Of a stretch of 64,000 nt of DNA, positions 45,041 through 54,706 are shown piece after piece; position 1 is the first letter of the stretch, and every line of letters begins with the position of its first letter. Source of the DNA: Shewanella oncorhynchi (GTDB taxonomy: Bacteria > Pseudomonadota > Gammaproteobacteria > Enterobacterales > Shewanellaceae); assembly GCF_012584455.1 (NCBI RefSeq), contig NZ_JABAEB010000017.1:23483-87482 (forward strand), written 5' to 3'. The notes beneath the pieces were generated by a model that saw nothing but the letters and a program-made list of their open reading frames with translations, searched no databases and was not told the DNA's origin. Made by a program: the position numbers and the translations under genes.

Positions 45041-46126
45041 TTATGTCACTATGGGCAATTGTGCCCATTGGGTGGTGTAACGAGGGGAAAGCTGTTCACG
45101 TTTTATCCCCCAAGTTGGGTCAATACCTTGTCCTGCAAACCAAATTTTTCCGCGGCCGCTGTGGTTCACTTTATCGAGTAATTGCATCAGCTCTTTGCTT
45201 TTAGGCCTAGGCGTGACGTCATCGAATAATCCGAGCTGAAACACGCCTGCACCAAAAAAATCCCCTAACATGACACCGGCCTTTGCATAGGCATGACCTT
45301 CTCGCCAAATACGTTGCAGTAGGCTTTGGCCAAGGGTGACAAAATCCCGCGTATCATTGCTGGGGCGAACTAAACTGCCCGACAGCGATTTGCTGTACTG
45401 GGGAGTCGCATCGCTAAAAGGGCTAGTACGCACAAATACCGACATCGCTTTAGCGTATTGGCGCTCGGAGCGCAGTTTTTCACAGGCCCTAAAAGTGTAT
45501 TCATTGATTGCCTGTTGCATCGCTTCTAAATTATCAATACGACTACCAAAGGAGCGGGAGCTGATAATTTGTTGCTTAGTGGCGGCGACCTCTTGTATGT
45601 CATCACAGGCAATGCCGTTAAGTTCGCGTACCGTGCGCTCAACGGTGATCGAAAAGGTATCGCGGATAAGTTTGGGATGCGCATCCGCCAATTGCAGCGC
45701 GGTATTTATGCCCATGATGTTCAAGCGTTTCGTAAGCCTACGGCCTATTCCCCAGACTTCCTCGACAGGGATAAGCGCCATGAGTCGTCGTTGGCGTTCT
45801 CGGTCGCGCAAATCAACCACGCCCCGGGTTGCTGGATAACGCTTAGCAGCATAGTTTGCCAGTTTGGCGAGGGTCTTTGTCGGCCCAATGCCAACGCAAA
45901 CACTGATCCCTGTCCATTGCGGTATTCGCTGATAAATATCTAATGCAAGCTGATGAATATCGGTGCATTTATCGATGCGTGATAGATCTAAAAACGCTTC
46001 ATCAATACTATACACTTCTACTTTCGGCACCATTTGATCTAAGGTGGTCATCACTCTGTTTGACATGTCTGCATAGAGCTCATACAGTTGGCTAATAATT
46101 CCTGCTAAAAATAGACGAGTAAGTGA
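45041..46126 (-). pseudogene. umuC: 5'-truncated umuC (Y-family polymerase subunit)
   Basis: The C-terminal three quarters of UmuC, about 340 residues: YELYADMSNRVM, VEVYSIDEAFLDLSR (second metal-binding acidic pair), helix-hairpin-helix VWGIGRRLTKRLN and little-finger domain. The family's first 80 or so residues, including the first catalytic aspartate of the VDANNFY region, are absent: upstream of about 46100 the frame reads unrelated sequence and meets a stop at 46127. No umuD is nearby. Translation could still begin at ATG 46066 but the product should be catalytically dead. Confidence 0.85.
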
Positions 46127-46553
46127 TCATCCTTTCTGCTACATAGGTTGCTGGCGTCTAACACCTGAAAAATCACCAAGCTCAATTTGCTGTCTATTTT
46201 TTAGTAGGGATTCATCCATATGTCTAATTTTGTAATCAATTTGATCGCTAAGGAATTAATAATTTGAATACCGAGGAAGACTGACAGACAAATTGCCTAG
46301 GGACAATCTTCACTCGACACAAACAGGTTCAAGTGACTCAGTAATCACATGTCATCTGCCTGTTGCTTCCTAGCTCACTTTGGGACAAAAGCGCGTTAGA
46401 TCTATTACTCACAATCGTCTAGTTCACATTACGATAAGTATGGCGAAGGTCAAAAACGTAGACATTGCTGAGGTCAATTCTAACTAGATGGCCAAATTAA
46501 CCGTACCACTACAAACAATGGGTGGCTTAGAAAAACTTGAATAACATCGATTG
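46127..46553. other. Gap upstream of umuC remnant
   Basis: 427 bp without a supportable ORF. It is where the missing umuC 5' part and umuD would be expected. I could not recognise transposase or repeat sequence in it. Confidence 0.5.
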
Positions 46554-47057
46554 TTAGATGTGTTCATTTATGATGAAAGTATAAAACGGAGTAGTTTCAT
46601 CCTCGATTAACTCACGTACTGAATTAAGCTGTAATCGTTTTGATACCGCTTTAAAAAAGCGCAAAGCCAGTTCATTTTCTTTGAACGTAGCGACCAGTAT
46701 CGGTGTGCTAATCTGCTCAAATATTTGACGGACTACTTCGAGCGCAATCCAACCACCGCGATATTTAGGAAGAATAAAGAGGTCGGCTAGTTCCCAGATA
46801 GGCCTTTCCTCAACTTCAACCCTATCTAGTAGAACAAAGCCTACCAATACTTCATTTACCCAAATGAGGTAGGCTTTTGCCTCTTGTGAGTTAACATAGG
46901 ATTCAAGATCTGAGGCTGTAGAGCCATCATATAAGCCATCAATGCCTATATCTTCTTTGCTCCAAGGTGTTGAATCAAAATAATAAAGTTGGAGTAGACG
47001 TTGTAGCGTTGTGGTGTCACTTATTTTTAAATTGATAAGACTGACGTTTGACATCAT
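46554..47057 (-). CDS. GNAT family N-acetyltransferase
   Basis: A 167-residue cytosolic acetyltransferase. The acetyl-CoA region is ADLFILPKYRGGWIALEVVRQI, which fits the R/Q-x-x-G-x-G/A loop although the consensus glycine pattern is relaxed (YRGGWIA), followed by PILVATFKENELALRFFK. Acceptor unknown. It lies between the umuC remnant and yoaA and may be accessory cargo; the start is ATG 47057 or the next codon, with no clear ribosome site. Confidence 0.85.
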   Translation of the reverse strand: MMSNVSLINLKISDTTTLQRLLQLYYFDSTPWSKEDIGIDGLYDGSTASDLESYVNSQEAKAYLIWVNEVLVGFVLLDRVEVEERPIWELADLFILPKYRGGWIALEVVRQIFEQISTPILVATFKENELALRFFKAVSKRLQLNSVRELIEDETTPFYTFIINEHI

Positions 47058-47474
47058 TCATCCTGATTACCTGCGTCTAAGTATTGATGCTTGGGCACTG
47101 AAACATCCTGTTATCGAGCGTATATAATGGTATAGAGTTTTGCTTTGCTGAGGTAGCTTATTTATTTCAAATGGTTAGTGGCAGGCTGAAATCGACAGAA
47201 GTTTGCGAACCGTTACAGCTAGCGCACATGCTTTGACGGATGCTAGCAAATACCGACGTTTAAATTGGCGTTAATTACGCGGCTAACTTGTAGTCTTATC
47301 TCAAATCAGCATAATGCTTCGAGCTGTTAAGCTTAACGCTATTGTTTACGGCAGCGGCATGCGGTACTAACCATTGTTTGTGCTTATAAAGTATCACTAT
47401 GCACTCGCTCAGTAATTTATTGTGTGGATTTGCTGTACTGTTTTCATTGACGTTTCTAACACCTTGATAAAGGA
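47058..47474. other. Intergenic gap before yoaA
   Basis: 417 bp separating the GNAT gene from yoaA. No operator, hairpin terminator or supported ORF was found. Confidence 0.45.
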
Positions 47475-49496
47475 TTGATTCTCCCTTTGACTCGCTCCCG
47501 CCAACCGACATCAAAGCATGTTTCCTCTAAAGAAACCGTCGCTAAGCCTGCTGCCTTAAAAGGCGCCGCAGCGGTGAGTCGACTCGCGTCCGAAGTGCAA
47601 CGCGCATTTTTGCCCGATGGAGTATTGTCTAAACATATTCAAGGATTTAGTGCGCGAACAAGCCAGATGCAGATGGCACAGGAAGTGAGTGAGGCGATAG
47701 CGGCGAAGGGGAATGTAGTAATTGAGGCGGGTACGGGGGTAGGTAAAACCTTTGCGTATTTGATCCCCGCGATATTGAGCGGTAAGCAAGTCATCGTCAG
47801 TACGGGCAGTAAAAACTTGCAAGAGCAGTTGTTTTTTAAAGACTTACCCGCGCTGGTCGCTATGTTGGGGATTGAGCCTAAACTGGCTCTACTAAAGGGG
47901 CGTAATAATTATCTGTGCCAGTGGCGCCTCGATAAGCAAATGAGTGAGGCGACACATATCGATGCGCGTTTGTTGGATGATTTGTTGAAAATCAATCAGT
48001 GGGCGAGCACCTGCAAAGATGGTGATATTGGCGGCTTAACCTCAGTGCCTGAGAATTCCTCGGCGCTGCCGCTCGTGGTCAGCACTAAGGAAAGCTGTAT
48101 TGGCAAGCGCTGCGACTTTTACGATGTCTGCTTTACTCGCAAGGCGCGCAGCCGTGCCCTGGATGCCAAAATCATTGTGGTTAACCACCATTTATTTTTC
48201 GCCGATAGCGTACTGAAAGACACGGGCTTTGCCGAGTTATTACCCGATCCTGATGTGGTGATTTTCGATGAAGCGCATTTATTACCCGATATTTGCGTTA
48301 ACTATTTTGGCCAGCAATGTTCGAGTCGTACTATCGATGATTTCATTCAAAAGCTACTCGCTATTTATCAGACTGAACTCAGTGATACTGGGCAACTCGC
48401 CCAATTTTGCCAGCGTTGCCTCGCTAAATTAAGTGATTGGCATAATCAGTTATATTCCTGCGGCGAATCCGATTGGCGTTTAGTGCTGGGCAATAAAGCG
48501 CTCGCGGCGGCGTCATGGGATTTATTAGCGGAATTAACCGCGCTGCAGAATTTATTAATGGCCCATATTGGGCGTAGTGAATTGTTAGATGATATCGCCA
48601 TTAAGTTGGCGGAGCTGAATAACAAGCTCAGTGTGTTTTTTAACTGCGATAATAATCTGGCGGCCTACAGCATCGAATTTGGTAGTCGCTTTGTGGTGCT
48701 GCGAATTTCACCAATCAATATTGCCCGTGAGTGCCAACAATTATTTGTGCCCGAAACCAGCTGGATATTTACCTCGGCAACTTTGCAGGTTAACCGCAGT
48801 CTTGTTCATTTTGCCCGAGAAATGGGTATCGTCGATGCGCAGCAAAGTATTCTCGACAGTCCCTTCGATTATCCCCGCCAAGCAGTATTTTGTGTGCCTA
48901 GACAACTTGGGAGCGTGACCAATCAACAGCAAGCGTTAAAGCAGCTGGTGGATGTGTGCGTGCAAGCGATAGATGCGGCGCAGGGACGGACTTTTATTTT
49001 ATTTACCAGCCATAAAATGCTCGAACAAGCGGCGCTGGCATTGCGAACTCGCACTCAGTATCCGCTGCTGGTACAAGGCCAAGCGGGTAAACAGAGTCTG
49101 CTGACTAAGTTTCGCCAACTCGGTAATGCGGTATTGCTCGGCACCAGTAGTTTTTGGGAAGGGGTGGATGTGCGCGGTAAATTGTTAAGCTGCGTGATTA
49201 TCGACAAATTACCTTTTGTGTCGCCCGATGAGCCCCTGTATCGCGCCCGAGCCGACAATGTGAGTCGTCAGGGACTCGATCCTTTTACTGAAGTGTCGTT
49301 ACCGCAGGCGATTATTGCGCTGAAACAAGGTGTTGGCCGTCTTATTCGCGATGAAAAAGATCGCGGTGTGCTGATCCTTTGCGATAATCGTATCGTGAAT
49401 CGCTACTATGGCCAAGCCTTTTTAAACTCGCTGCCGCCGATGGCACGCACCCGTGACCTAGAAAAGGCATTGGCGTTCTTGAGAACAATCCCCTGA
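47475..49496 (+). CDS. yoaA: XPD/DinG-type Fe-S DNA helicase YoaA
   Basis: Superfamily 2 helicase that in E. coli acts with the HolC subunit in replication-fork repair. Walker A is EAGTGVGKTFAY, the DEAH box is IFDEAHLLPD, and four cysteines (in NNYLCQW, STCKDG, ESCIGKRC, YDVCF) suit a [4Fe-4S] domain. The start is uncertain: the frame is open to a TTG at 47475 (673 residues), about 35 longer than E. coli; the conserved part begins near LPDGVLSKHIQGF. It ends 237 bp before the convergent cytochrome gene. Confidence 0.9.
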   Translation: MILPLTRSRQPTSKHVSSKETVAKPAALKGAAAVSRLASEVQRAFLPDGVLSKHIQGFSARTSQMQMAQEVSEAIAAKGNVVIEAGTGVGKTFAYLIPAILSGKQVIVSTGSKNLQEQLFFKDLPALVAMLGIEPKLALLKGRNNYLCQWRLDKQMSEATHIDARLLDDLLKINQWASTCKDGDIGGLTSVPENSSALPLVVSTKESCIGKRCDFYDVCFTRKARSRALDAKIIVVNHHLFFADSVLKDTGFAELLPDPDVVIFDEAHLLPDICVNYFGQQCSSRTIDDFIQKLLAIYQTELSDTGQLAQFCQRCLAKLSDWHNQLYSCGESDWRLVLGNKALAAASWDLLAELTALQNLLMAHIGRSELLDDIAIKLAELNNKLSVFFNCDNNLAAYSIEFGSRFVVLRISPINIARECQQLFVPETSWIFTSATLQVNRSLVHFAREMGIVDAQQSILDSPFDYPRQAVFCVPRQLGSVTNQQQALKQLVDVCVQAIDAAQGRTFILFTSHKMLEQAALALRTRTQYPLLVQGQAGKQSLLTKFRQLGNAVLLGTSSFWEGVDVRGKLLSCVIIDKLPFVSPDEPLYRARADNVSRQGLDPFTEVSLPQAIIALKQGVGRLIRDEKDRGVLILCDNRIVNRYYGQAFLNSLPPMARTRDLEKALAFLRTIP

Positions 49497-49613
49497 GATT
49501 CGTCTATGGTTTACCTAGCATACTTAAATTTGTCCTATTTGCCGGATATGGAATTCTGAGCTAAGTATTGAGCCGTTACACATATTGTAAGGATATAAAA
49601 ACGGAGGTAAAAA

Positions 49614-49688
49614 TTGCCACCTGTGAGCAATAGATGGCAAACACCCTTGGAGGTTGGGTCAAGTGGCATCCTGCCTAATGGTTCCATT
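49614..49688. ncRNA. Candidate structured element, four short hairpins
   Basis: Between convergent yoaA and the cytochrome gene: TTGCCA/TGGCAA (49614/49635), ACCC/GGGT (49643/49656), GGCA/TGCC (49665/49672) and AATG/CATT (49677/49685). No match to a known class was established, and neither neighbour is downstream of it, so a riboswitch is unlikely. Confidence 0.25.
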
Positions 49689-49733
49689 CAAAATAAATAA
49701 TTCTTCGGCCTTTGGTTTTAGATTTTTAGTGAA

Positions 49734-50024
49734 TTAATGGCATTCTTTGCAAGCATCTGCTGGTGCTTTTTCTTGATGAGCGATATGGCAATTGGTGCAT
49801 GTTAAAACGCCATCATGTTTAGTATGAGCTTCACCTGCGAGAGTTTTCATTTCTCCATGGCATGATACACATTGCTGATTTTCAAAAACATAATCCGCTG
49901 AAGGTTTTTTATCTTTATGGCAGGATTCACAGTCAGATCTTTCAGAATGACTGTCGGCAAGTGATACCGCCATTAAATTAGTTGAAAAGCACAGCGCGCA
50001 CATTAGCATCATCTTTTTAAGCAT
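49734..50024 (-). CDS. Small tetraheme cytochrome c (STC/CctA-like)
   Basis: A 96-residue periplasmic precursor: signal peptide to about residue 23 (MLKKMMLMCALCFSTNLMAVSLA) and four CXXCH haem sites, CESCH, CVSCH, CTNCH and CKECH, plus extra histidines in SHSER, HTKHDG and HIAHQ for bis-His coordination. It is a near relative of Shewanella STC and the haem domain of fumarate reductase. It would shuttle electrons between inner-membrane donors and periplasmic acceptors. A perfect FNR/EtrA box with a well-placed -10 lies upstream. Confidence 0.93.
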   Translation of the reverse strand: MLKKMMLMCALCFSTNLMAVSLADSHSERSDCESCHKDKKPSADYVFENQQCVSCHGEMKTLAGEAHTKHDGVLTCTNCHIAHQEKAPADACKECH

Positions 50025-50235
50025 GTTATTTTCCTTTTTTATTGTTGGTTAAATCATCATTCTGAAGCGAGTAAATCATATATCTAGCTATGAAATATAT
50101 AACTTGAAGTTGGAACTGTATTTTTCTCGCTGTTTTATTAGTGATATAAACGGAAAGATAATATCGCTTTTGCTTGGTGCGTAAGTTTAATAATCGAGAA
50201 TTTTACACCTCAAGCTTTAGCAGTCTTGCGTGTGT

Positions 50236-50276
50236 ATAATAGTTTTTTAATATGACAAAACCTTGATCGTTATCAA
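50236..50276 (-). promoter_or_regulatory. FNR/EtrA box and promoter for tetraheme cytochrome
   Basis: TTGAT-CGTT-ATCAA (50263-50276) is a perfect FNR-type palindrome. On the minus strand TATTAT (50241-50236) is a -10 that places the box near -40.5, the class II activating position, leaving a 5' leader of about 200 nt. A half-site is at 50314. Confidence 0.7.
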
Positions 50277-50471
50277 AGGTTAACGGGTGAGTTATTTTTT
50301 AGCGTTAAAGTATGATCAAGGTTATATTGCGGAATGTAAAAGACTAATGATTTAAATCTGGATTATGTAATTTATATTTTTGATGTTTATTTAAAAATTC
50401 TATATTTTAGAAAATATATTTATTTTACTTTTTCTAGCCGAATGTGTGACATTTATTTTGGTCTTAAAACA

Positions 50472-50501
50472 ATAGGCGAAGCCAAAACGGGCTTCGCCTA
50501 T
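50472..50501 (-). terminator. TonB receptor terminator
   Basis: ATAGGCGAAGCC and GGCTTCGCCTAT pair (12 bp) around AAAACG; the minus-strand tail is TGTTTTAAG. Confidence 0.8.
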
Positions 50502-50559
50502 GATGTTTAATGTTGAGTAGCAGAGCTATAATTACACATTAATTTCTGGCTTGTAGAGC

Positions 50560-52548
50560 TTAGAAACTTGCAGTTACCCCAGCATAAATACTGCGACTCT
50601 TTTGAATATAATCAAGGTCGGTGGCAACTTGGTCACGTTCAGAATCCGTTAGGTTAGTCACGCCAAGCTTCAGTCTAAACATAGGATTAATTTGATAATT
50701 CGCACCTATATCGAGCGAGCCATAACCCTCTGATTTGACATTGGCTCGCAAATACTGCTCGCCAGTATAATGGTAGGCGATAAAGGTGGATAAACCATCG
50801 AATGCCTGCCATTGCAGTTTTAGGTTATAGCTGTCGTCCGGTGTTAAGGTAAAAGGCGCGCCATTTTGCTTATCTTCGGCATCGGTTTTACTGTAATTAC
50901 CGTTTAGGCTGAGATCTTGAGTTAAATTGTACCAAGCTTGTAATTCCCACCCTGTGATCTTAGCTTCGTTCACGTTTTGGTAAGTTAATACTGTACTTGG
51001 GACTCTATTCCAAGTTTCGGTGATAATTTTATTTTCTACATCGTTATGGAAGTAGGTGATCGAGCCACCAAAATCCGTGGTTTGATATTGGGTCGATAAT
51101 TCGTAGTTCACAGAGGTTTCGGGTTGTAGATCAGGATTTCCCGCAACGGTACAGGCGCCACGACAAGCGGGGATAATATAATCGGCTTGGGATTGCGCCA
51201 TATTTGGTGCTTTAAAGGCTTTGCCGCCACCACCTTTAATGACCCATTCAGAGCTTAAGTTATACACCAAATACAAGCGTGGACTAAATTCGGTGCCGTA
51301 CACATCGTGGTGATCGACGCGCCCGCCTAAGGTGATATTGAGTTCGCCTAAGCTAAATTCATCTTGTAGATACAATGCCGATTGGCTGTCGTCTAAGGTG
51401 CCATCACCTAAAATATTGCGGCTATTTTCGAGTTGGGTCCAACGGTATTCTGCACCGCTGGTTAACATGTGATCGCCAAGCAGGACAGTGGTTTGACCGT
51501 CAAGATTGTGGTTGGTTTGGGTGATATTACCAATCTCGGCGATTAACGCTGAGTCGTCAGTCACCTCAACATTTTCATAGTAATAGCGCAGGCGAGTATC
51601 GCCCCAGTTCCAGTGGCCATTATGGGTCAGACCTGAACTTATCCGCTCCGCTTGTTGGTTATTGGTGAGAATCGTGCCGTAGTTATTCCAATCAGACTCG
51701 CGTTTATCGTTGGCGTAACTTAAGTCAAATTGCAGATCTTGCTGGTTATCAATCAGCCATTGTAAATTGGCGAGGGCACTGATTTCATCTCTGTCTTCTA
51801 GCGCATCAATAGTGGGTTTTAAGTCCGAGCGCCATGCATCGCGTTTATTGCTGTCGACGATTAAGTTTGCCAGTAATTTATCTTTGATCAGCGCGCCACT
51901 GCTGTAGAAATTGTACTTAGTGCTATCGCCACCTTTGCCACTGGTTGGTGCATCGTATTGCACGCCAACGCTGGTTTGCCAGTCTTCAGTCGGTTGACGC
52001 AGTATGACGTTAACCACACCGCCCAAAGCTTCTGAGCCGTAGAGGGATGACATAGGCCCACGCACAACTTCGATACGTTCAATGGCAGACATTGGAATAG
52101 AGGACAAGTCAAAATCGTTGCCATAACCAGAGGTTAATGCTTCGCGGGAGTTAATGCGGCGGCCATTAATCAAGATTAAAGTGTAATCTGAATCCAAACC
52201 TCGCAGGCTGATCTCATTGCGGCCATAGGGCGTGCCTTCGCTGATGTTCACACCCTGTAAATAACGGACTGCGCTAGCAAGATCGTCTATGACTAGAGCT
52301 TCAAGTTCACTGCGGTTAATCACGGACACCGAAGCGGGAGCCGAAAGCTCCGAGTGTTTAGTTTGTGTTGCTGTGATCACCATGCGCTCCATTTCTGGAG
52401 TGGTATCTTGCGTATTTGCAGCACTAGCCCATGCTGCAGGTAATAACAAACATAAACCAATAGCGCGTGATAGCTGGCTCAACATAGGTGTCTGTGTTGC
52501 ATGAGATAGATGCGAGGTTTGGCGAGTGCGACGGATAAAGCGGGGCAT
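50560..52548 (-). CDS. TonB-dependent outer-membrane receptor, siderophore type
   Basis: A 662-residue receptor. A long basic n-region precedes the signal core LGLCLLLPAAWASA-like stretch, then the TonB box MERMVITATQ, the plug domain (residues about 60-165: VINRSELEAL, DYTLILINGRRIN, ERIEVVRGPMSSLYGSEALGGVVN) and a barrel ending in aromatic F (AGVTASF). CirA/IrgA-like. The ATG at 52548 has GAAGGAAG. A Fur box upstream indicates iron repression. The ligand is unknown; catecholate is a guess. Confidence 0.93.
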   Translation of the reverse strand: MPRFIRRTRQTSHLSHATQTPMLSQLSRAIGLCLLLPAAWASAANTQDTTPEMERMVITATQTKHSELSAPASVSVINRSELEALVIDDLASAVRYLQGVNISEGTPYGRNEISLRGLDSDYTLILINGRRINSREALTSGYGNDFDLSSIPMSAIERIEVVRGPMSSLYGSEALGGVVNVILRQPTEDWQTSVGVQYDAPTSGKGGDSTKYNFYSSGALIKDKLLANLIVDSNKRDAWRSDLKPTIDALEDRDEISALANLQWLIDNQQDLQFDLSYANDKRESDWNNYGTILTNNQQAERISSGLTHNGHWNWGDTRLRYYYENVEVTDDSALIAEIGNITQTNHNLDGQTTVLLGDHMLTSGAEYRWTQLENSRNILGDGTLDDSQSALYLQDEFSLGELNITLGGRVDHHDVYGTEFSPRLYLVYNLSSEWVIKGGGGKAFKAPNMAQSQADYIIPACRGACTVAGNPDLQPETSVNYELSTQYQTTDFGGSITYFHNDVENKIITETWNRVPSTVLTYQNVNEAKITGWELQAWYNLTQDLSLNGNYSKTDAEDKQNGAPFTLTPDDSYNLKLQWQAFDGLSTFIAYHYTGEQYLRANVKSEGYGSLDIGANYQINPMFRLKLGVTNLTDSERDQVATDLDYIQKSRSIYAGVTASF

Positions 52549-52572
52549 ATCATTCTTCCTTCGGTAATTTTG

Positions 52573-52591
52573 GCGAATGATAATTATTCTT
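52573..52591 (-). promoter_or_regulatory. Fur box
   Basis: The 19-bp window around GAATGATAATTATTCTT agrees with the Fur consensus at 14 of 19 positions by hand alignment. It is 25 bp from the TonB receptor start. Confidence 0.75.
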
Positions 52592-52964
52592 AATTATAGC
52601 TTCAAGCTTGGATGTCTCTCTTTTGTGTAAAGGCAGTGTAAATTTTTAGTGTTTAATAACAGTGTGATAGCCCGTATATTCGACGTTTGCTCGCTGGCAT
52701 AGTCATCCTGATTGAGCGCATTGAGCGCAAGGCACTGAGTATGACGATCGTCGGATAAATCACTAAAAATAGTGAGAATAATCAGAAACTATCACAGCAC
52801 AAAACTGCGTAACGTAATATGAAGCTATATCAATATGATTAATATGGAAATTTTAACTGGCATAAGCTTTGCTGGCGATGTGACTTTATGTCTCGTGGTG
52901 CATTCATGTTTGTGATGTGAATCGTCGCCATACAAAATGTATTGCCAATATTTACGGAGAGAAT

Positions 52965-53534
52965 ATGAATCCAGCATTTTATAGCCTAGCCACAGTCACT
53001 GTTTTAACTTTGTCACTCGCCACTACCGAACCTGCTGTTGCAACAGATGCGCCCGCATTAGCTAAAGCAGCATCAGTTAAAACGGCTGGGGCTCCACAAG
53101 CTGACATTGCGCAGCCCGCTGCTGCACTTTTATCTACCCAAATTGCAGCGGTGGATTTTGCTGTGTTCGACAGTTTCAATAAGTGTTCAGCACCTGCTGA
53201 ACTCAAGAAACACGCGGCGTTTTTCACTGAAGATGTAGAGTTTTACCACGACACGGGTGGCGTCACTTGGAACCGCAAGGACATGATCGCTAATACCGAA
53301 AAATATGCCTGTGGCCATTACCGCCGCGAGTTAGTTGCGGGCACGATGAAAGTGTTTCCGGTGAAAGAGTTTGGCGCGATAGAGCAAGGCGTTCATCGTT
53401 TTTGCAGCTTTGAAACTGGTAGCTGTGATGGCCTAGCCGACTTTGTCATTGTGTGGCGCAAACAGAATGAACAGTGGAAAGCTACCCGAATACTGAGCTA
53501 TGGGCACAGAACCGCCGAGGCCAAAACGGACTAA
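52965..53534 (+). CDS. Exported NTF2-like (SnoaL/DUF4440) protein
   Basis: A 189-residue periplasmic protein with signal peptide MNPAFYSLATVTVLTLSLATT..., an Ala-rich linker, and an NTF2-like cone fold: DSFNKCSAPAELKKHAAFFTEDVEFYHDTGGVTW is its start and DFVIVWRKQNEQWKATRILSYGH its last strands. Related proteins include enzymes and binding proteins; no active-site residues could be named with certainty. ATG 52965 is preceded by ACGGAGAG. Divergent from the Fur-controlled receptor. Confidence 0.82.
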   Translation: MNPAFYSLATVTVLTLSLATTEPAVATDAPALAKAASVKTAGAPQADIAQPAAALLSTQIAAVDFAVFDSFNKCSAPAELKKHAAFFTEDVEFYHDTGGVTWNRKDMIANTEKYACGHYRRELVAGTMKVFPVKEFGAIEQGVHRFCSFETGSCDGLADFVIVWRKQNEQWKATRILSYGHRTAEAKTD

Positions 53535-53584
53535 ACCACTCAACCAAAGCTAGCTTTTAACAAAAAACGAGTCTTTAACAAAAA

Positions 53585-54232
53585 CTAGCTCTTAACAAAA
53601 TGCAGTAGTCGATTATTGGCGGGCATAGCCACATCTTGCTTCAGTGTTAAGCCTTGCTCGCTGGCTAAACTGCAAATCCATTCAATATCGCGAATGCCGC
53701 TGGCGGGATTGTGTTGTTTTAAAAAGGCATCGAATTGACGATTGCTGTCACTGCTAAATTCGCCTTGGTAGTTAAAGGGGCCGTAAATACACAGGGTCTT
53801 AAGTTGGGGGAGATACAGACCAAGGCCAGTAAAAAACGCTTCAACCATATTTTTGCTCATAATATGCAAAGTGTTTGCAGTAAATACGCCATCAATATCA
53901 GGTGTTAATCCCTTCACTGGCCATGGCGCGGTAACATCAAGGGTAAGTGGTAAGCGTAGGTTTGCCGCTGCGTTGGGTCGCTTGCCTTCATGCATACATC
54001 TTGCGGTAATGACCTCAATATATTCAGCTTGATCGCTGGTTTGCCAGATTACATGGGGAAGATTTGCTGCAAAATACACAGCATGTTGCGCTGTGCCACT
54101 GCCGATTTCGAGTACATGTTGGTTGAGTGAGAATGCTTGTGTTAATACCGCTAAAATCGGCGCTTTGTTGTTTTCACACGCTTGGGAAAACGGCAATTGG
54201 ACAAGTGGCTGGGTAATTGGCATTAGTGGCAT
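53585..54232 (-). CDS. DUF938 SAM-dependent methyltransferase
   Basis: A 215-residue cytosolic Rossmann-fold protein. SAM-binding motif I is VLEIGSGTAQHAVYF, and GVFTANTLHIMS is the motif IV-like strand; YGPFNYQGEFSSDSNRQFD is the DUF938 signature. Substrate unknown. It is convergent with the NTF2-like gene, 50 bp away. Confidence 0.9.
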   Translation of the reverse strand: MPLMPITQPLVQLPFSQACENNKAPILAVLTQAFSLNQHVLEIGSGTAQHAVYFAANLPHVIWQTSDQAEYIEVITARCMHEGKRPNAAANLRLPLTLDVTAPWPVKGLTPDIDGVFTANTLHIMSKNMVEAFFTGLGLYLPQLKTLCIYGPFNYQGEFSSDSNRQFDAFLKQHNPASGIRDIEWICSLASEQGLTLKQDVAMPANNRLLHFVKS

Positions 54233-54353
54233 AATGGACTCTAGGTTGCTGAGATAAAAAGAGGATGACGCCGCACAAGCCTATCTTAAACCAGCAAAAA
54301 GTATAAGACTTAAAAGATAAAATGAGCCGCGCCTTAACATTTGGAGTCTCTAT

Positions 54354-54457
54354 CTTAGGTAACTTAATCTTAGGTACCTTAATTTTAGTACCTTAATTTT
54401 AGGTACCGCCATTTCAGAAGCTTCCATCTCAAGCACCTCCATTTCAGGTTCTTCAAG
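54354..54457 (+). repeat. Seven degenerate 15-bp tandem repeats
   Basis: Units start at 54354, 54369, 54384 (14 bp), 54398, 54413, 54428 and 54443: CTTAGGTAACTTAAT, CTTAGGTACCTTAAT, TTTAGTACCTTAAT, TTTAGGTACCGCCAT, TTCAGAAGCTTCCAT, CTCAAGCACCTCCAT and TTCAGGTTCTTCAAG. Decay is from left to right. No start codon or ribosome site frames them. Confidence 0.75.
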
Positions 54458-54706
54458 AAGGAGCCTGCAGCCAGCTCAACTCCCTTTGTCATGTCCTGCA
54501 AAAATAGTTATCGCAATTCACTGTTGACCTCGATCTCAACTTAGATATACTCACAAATTCTGAACGCTTGTAAAAAATATAAAACAACGTCGGTATAATG
54601 CCGCGTTAAAACGAGTGTCCTAAAACTGAGTGCCCAGAACTAAGACTCAACACTCACTTTCAGCCATCAACTTTCAACAGTTAACTTTCAACATCAAGGA
54701 ATGACC

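Noticed and set aside
47296..47514. 72-codon minus-strand ORF upstream of yoaA
   Set aside because: It overlaps the yoaA start antisense, has no ribosome site and no recognisable domain.
49590..49690. Possible c-di-GMP (GEMM) or cobalamin riboswitch
   Set aside because: GGCAAAC and GCCTAA segments resemble GEMM pieces, but the conserved core does not align and no gene starts downstream on either strand.
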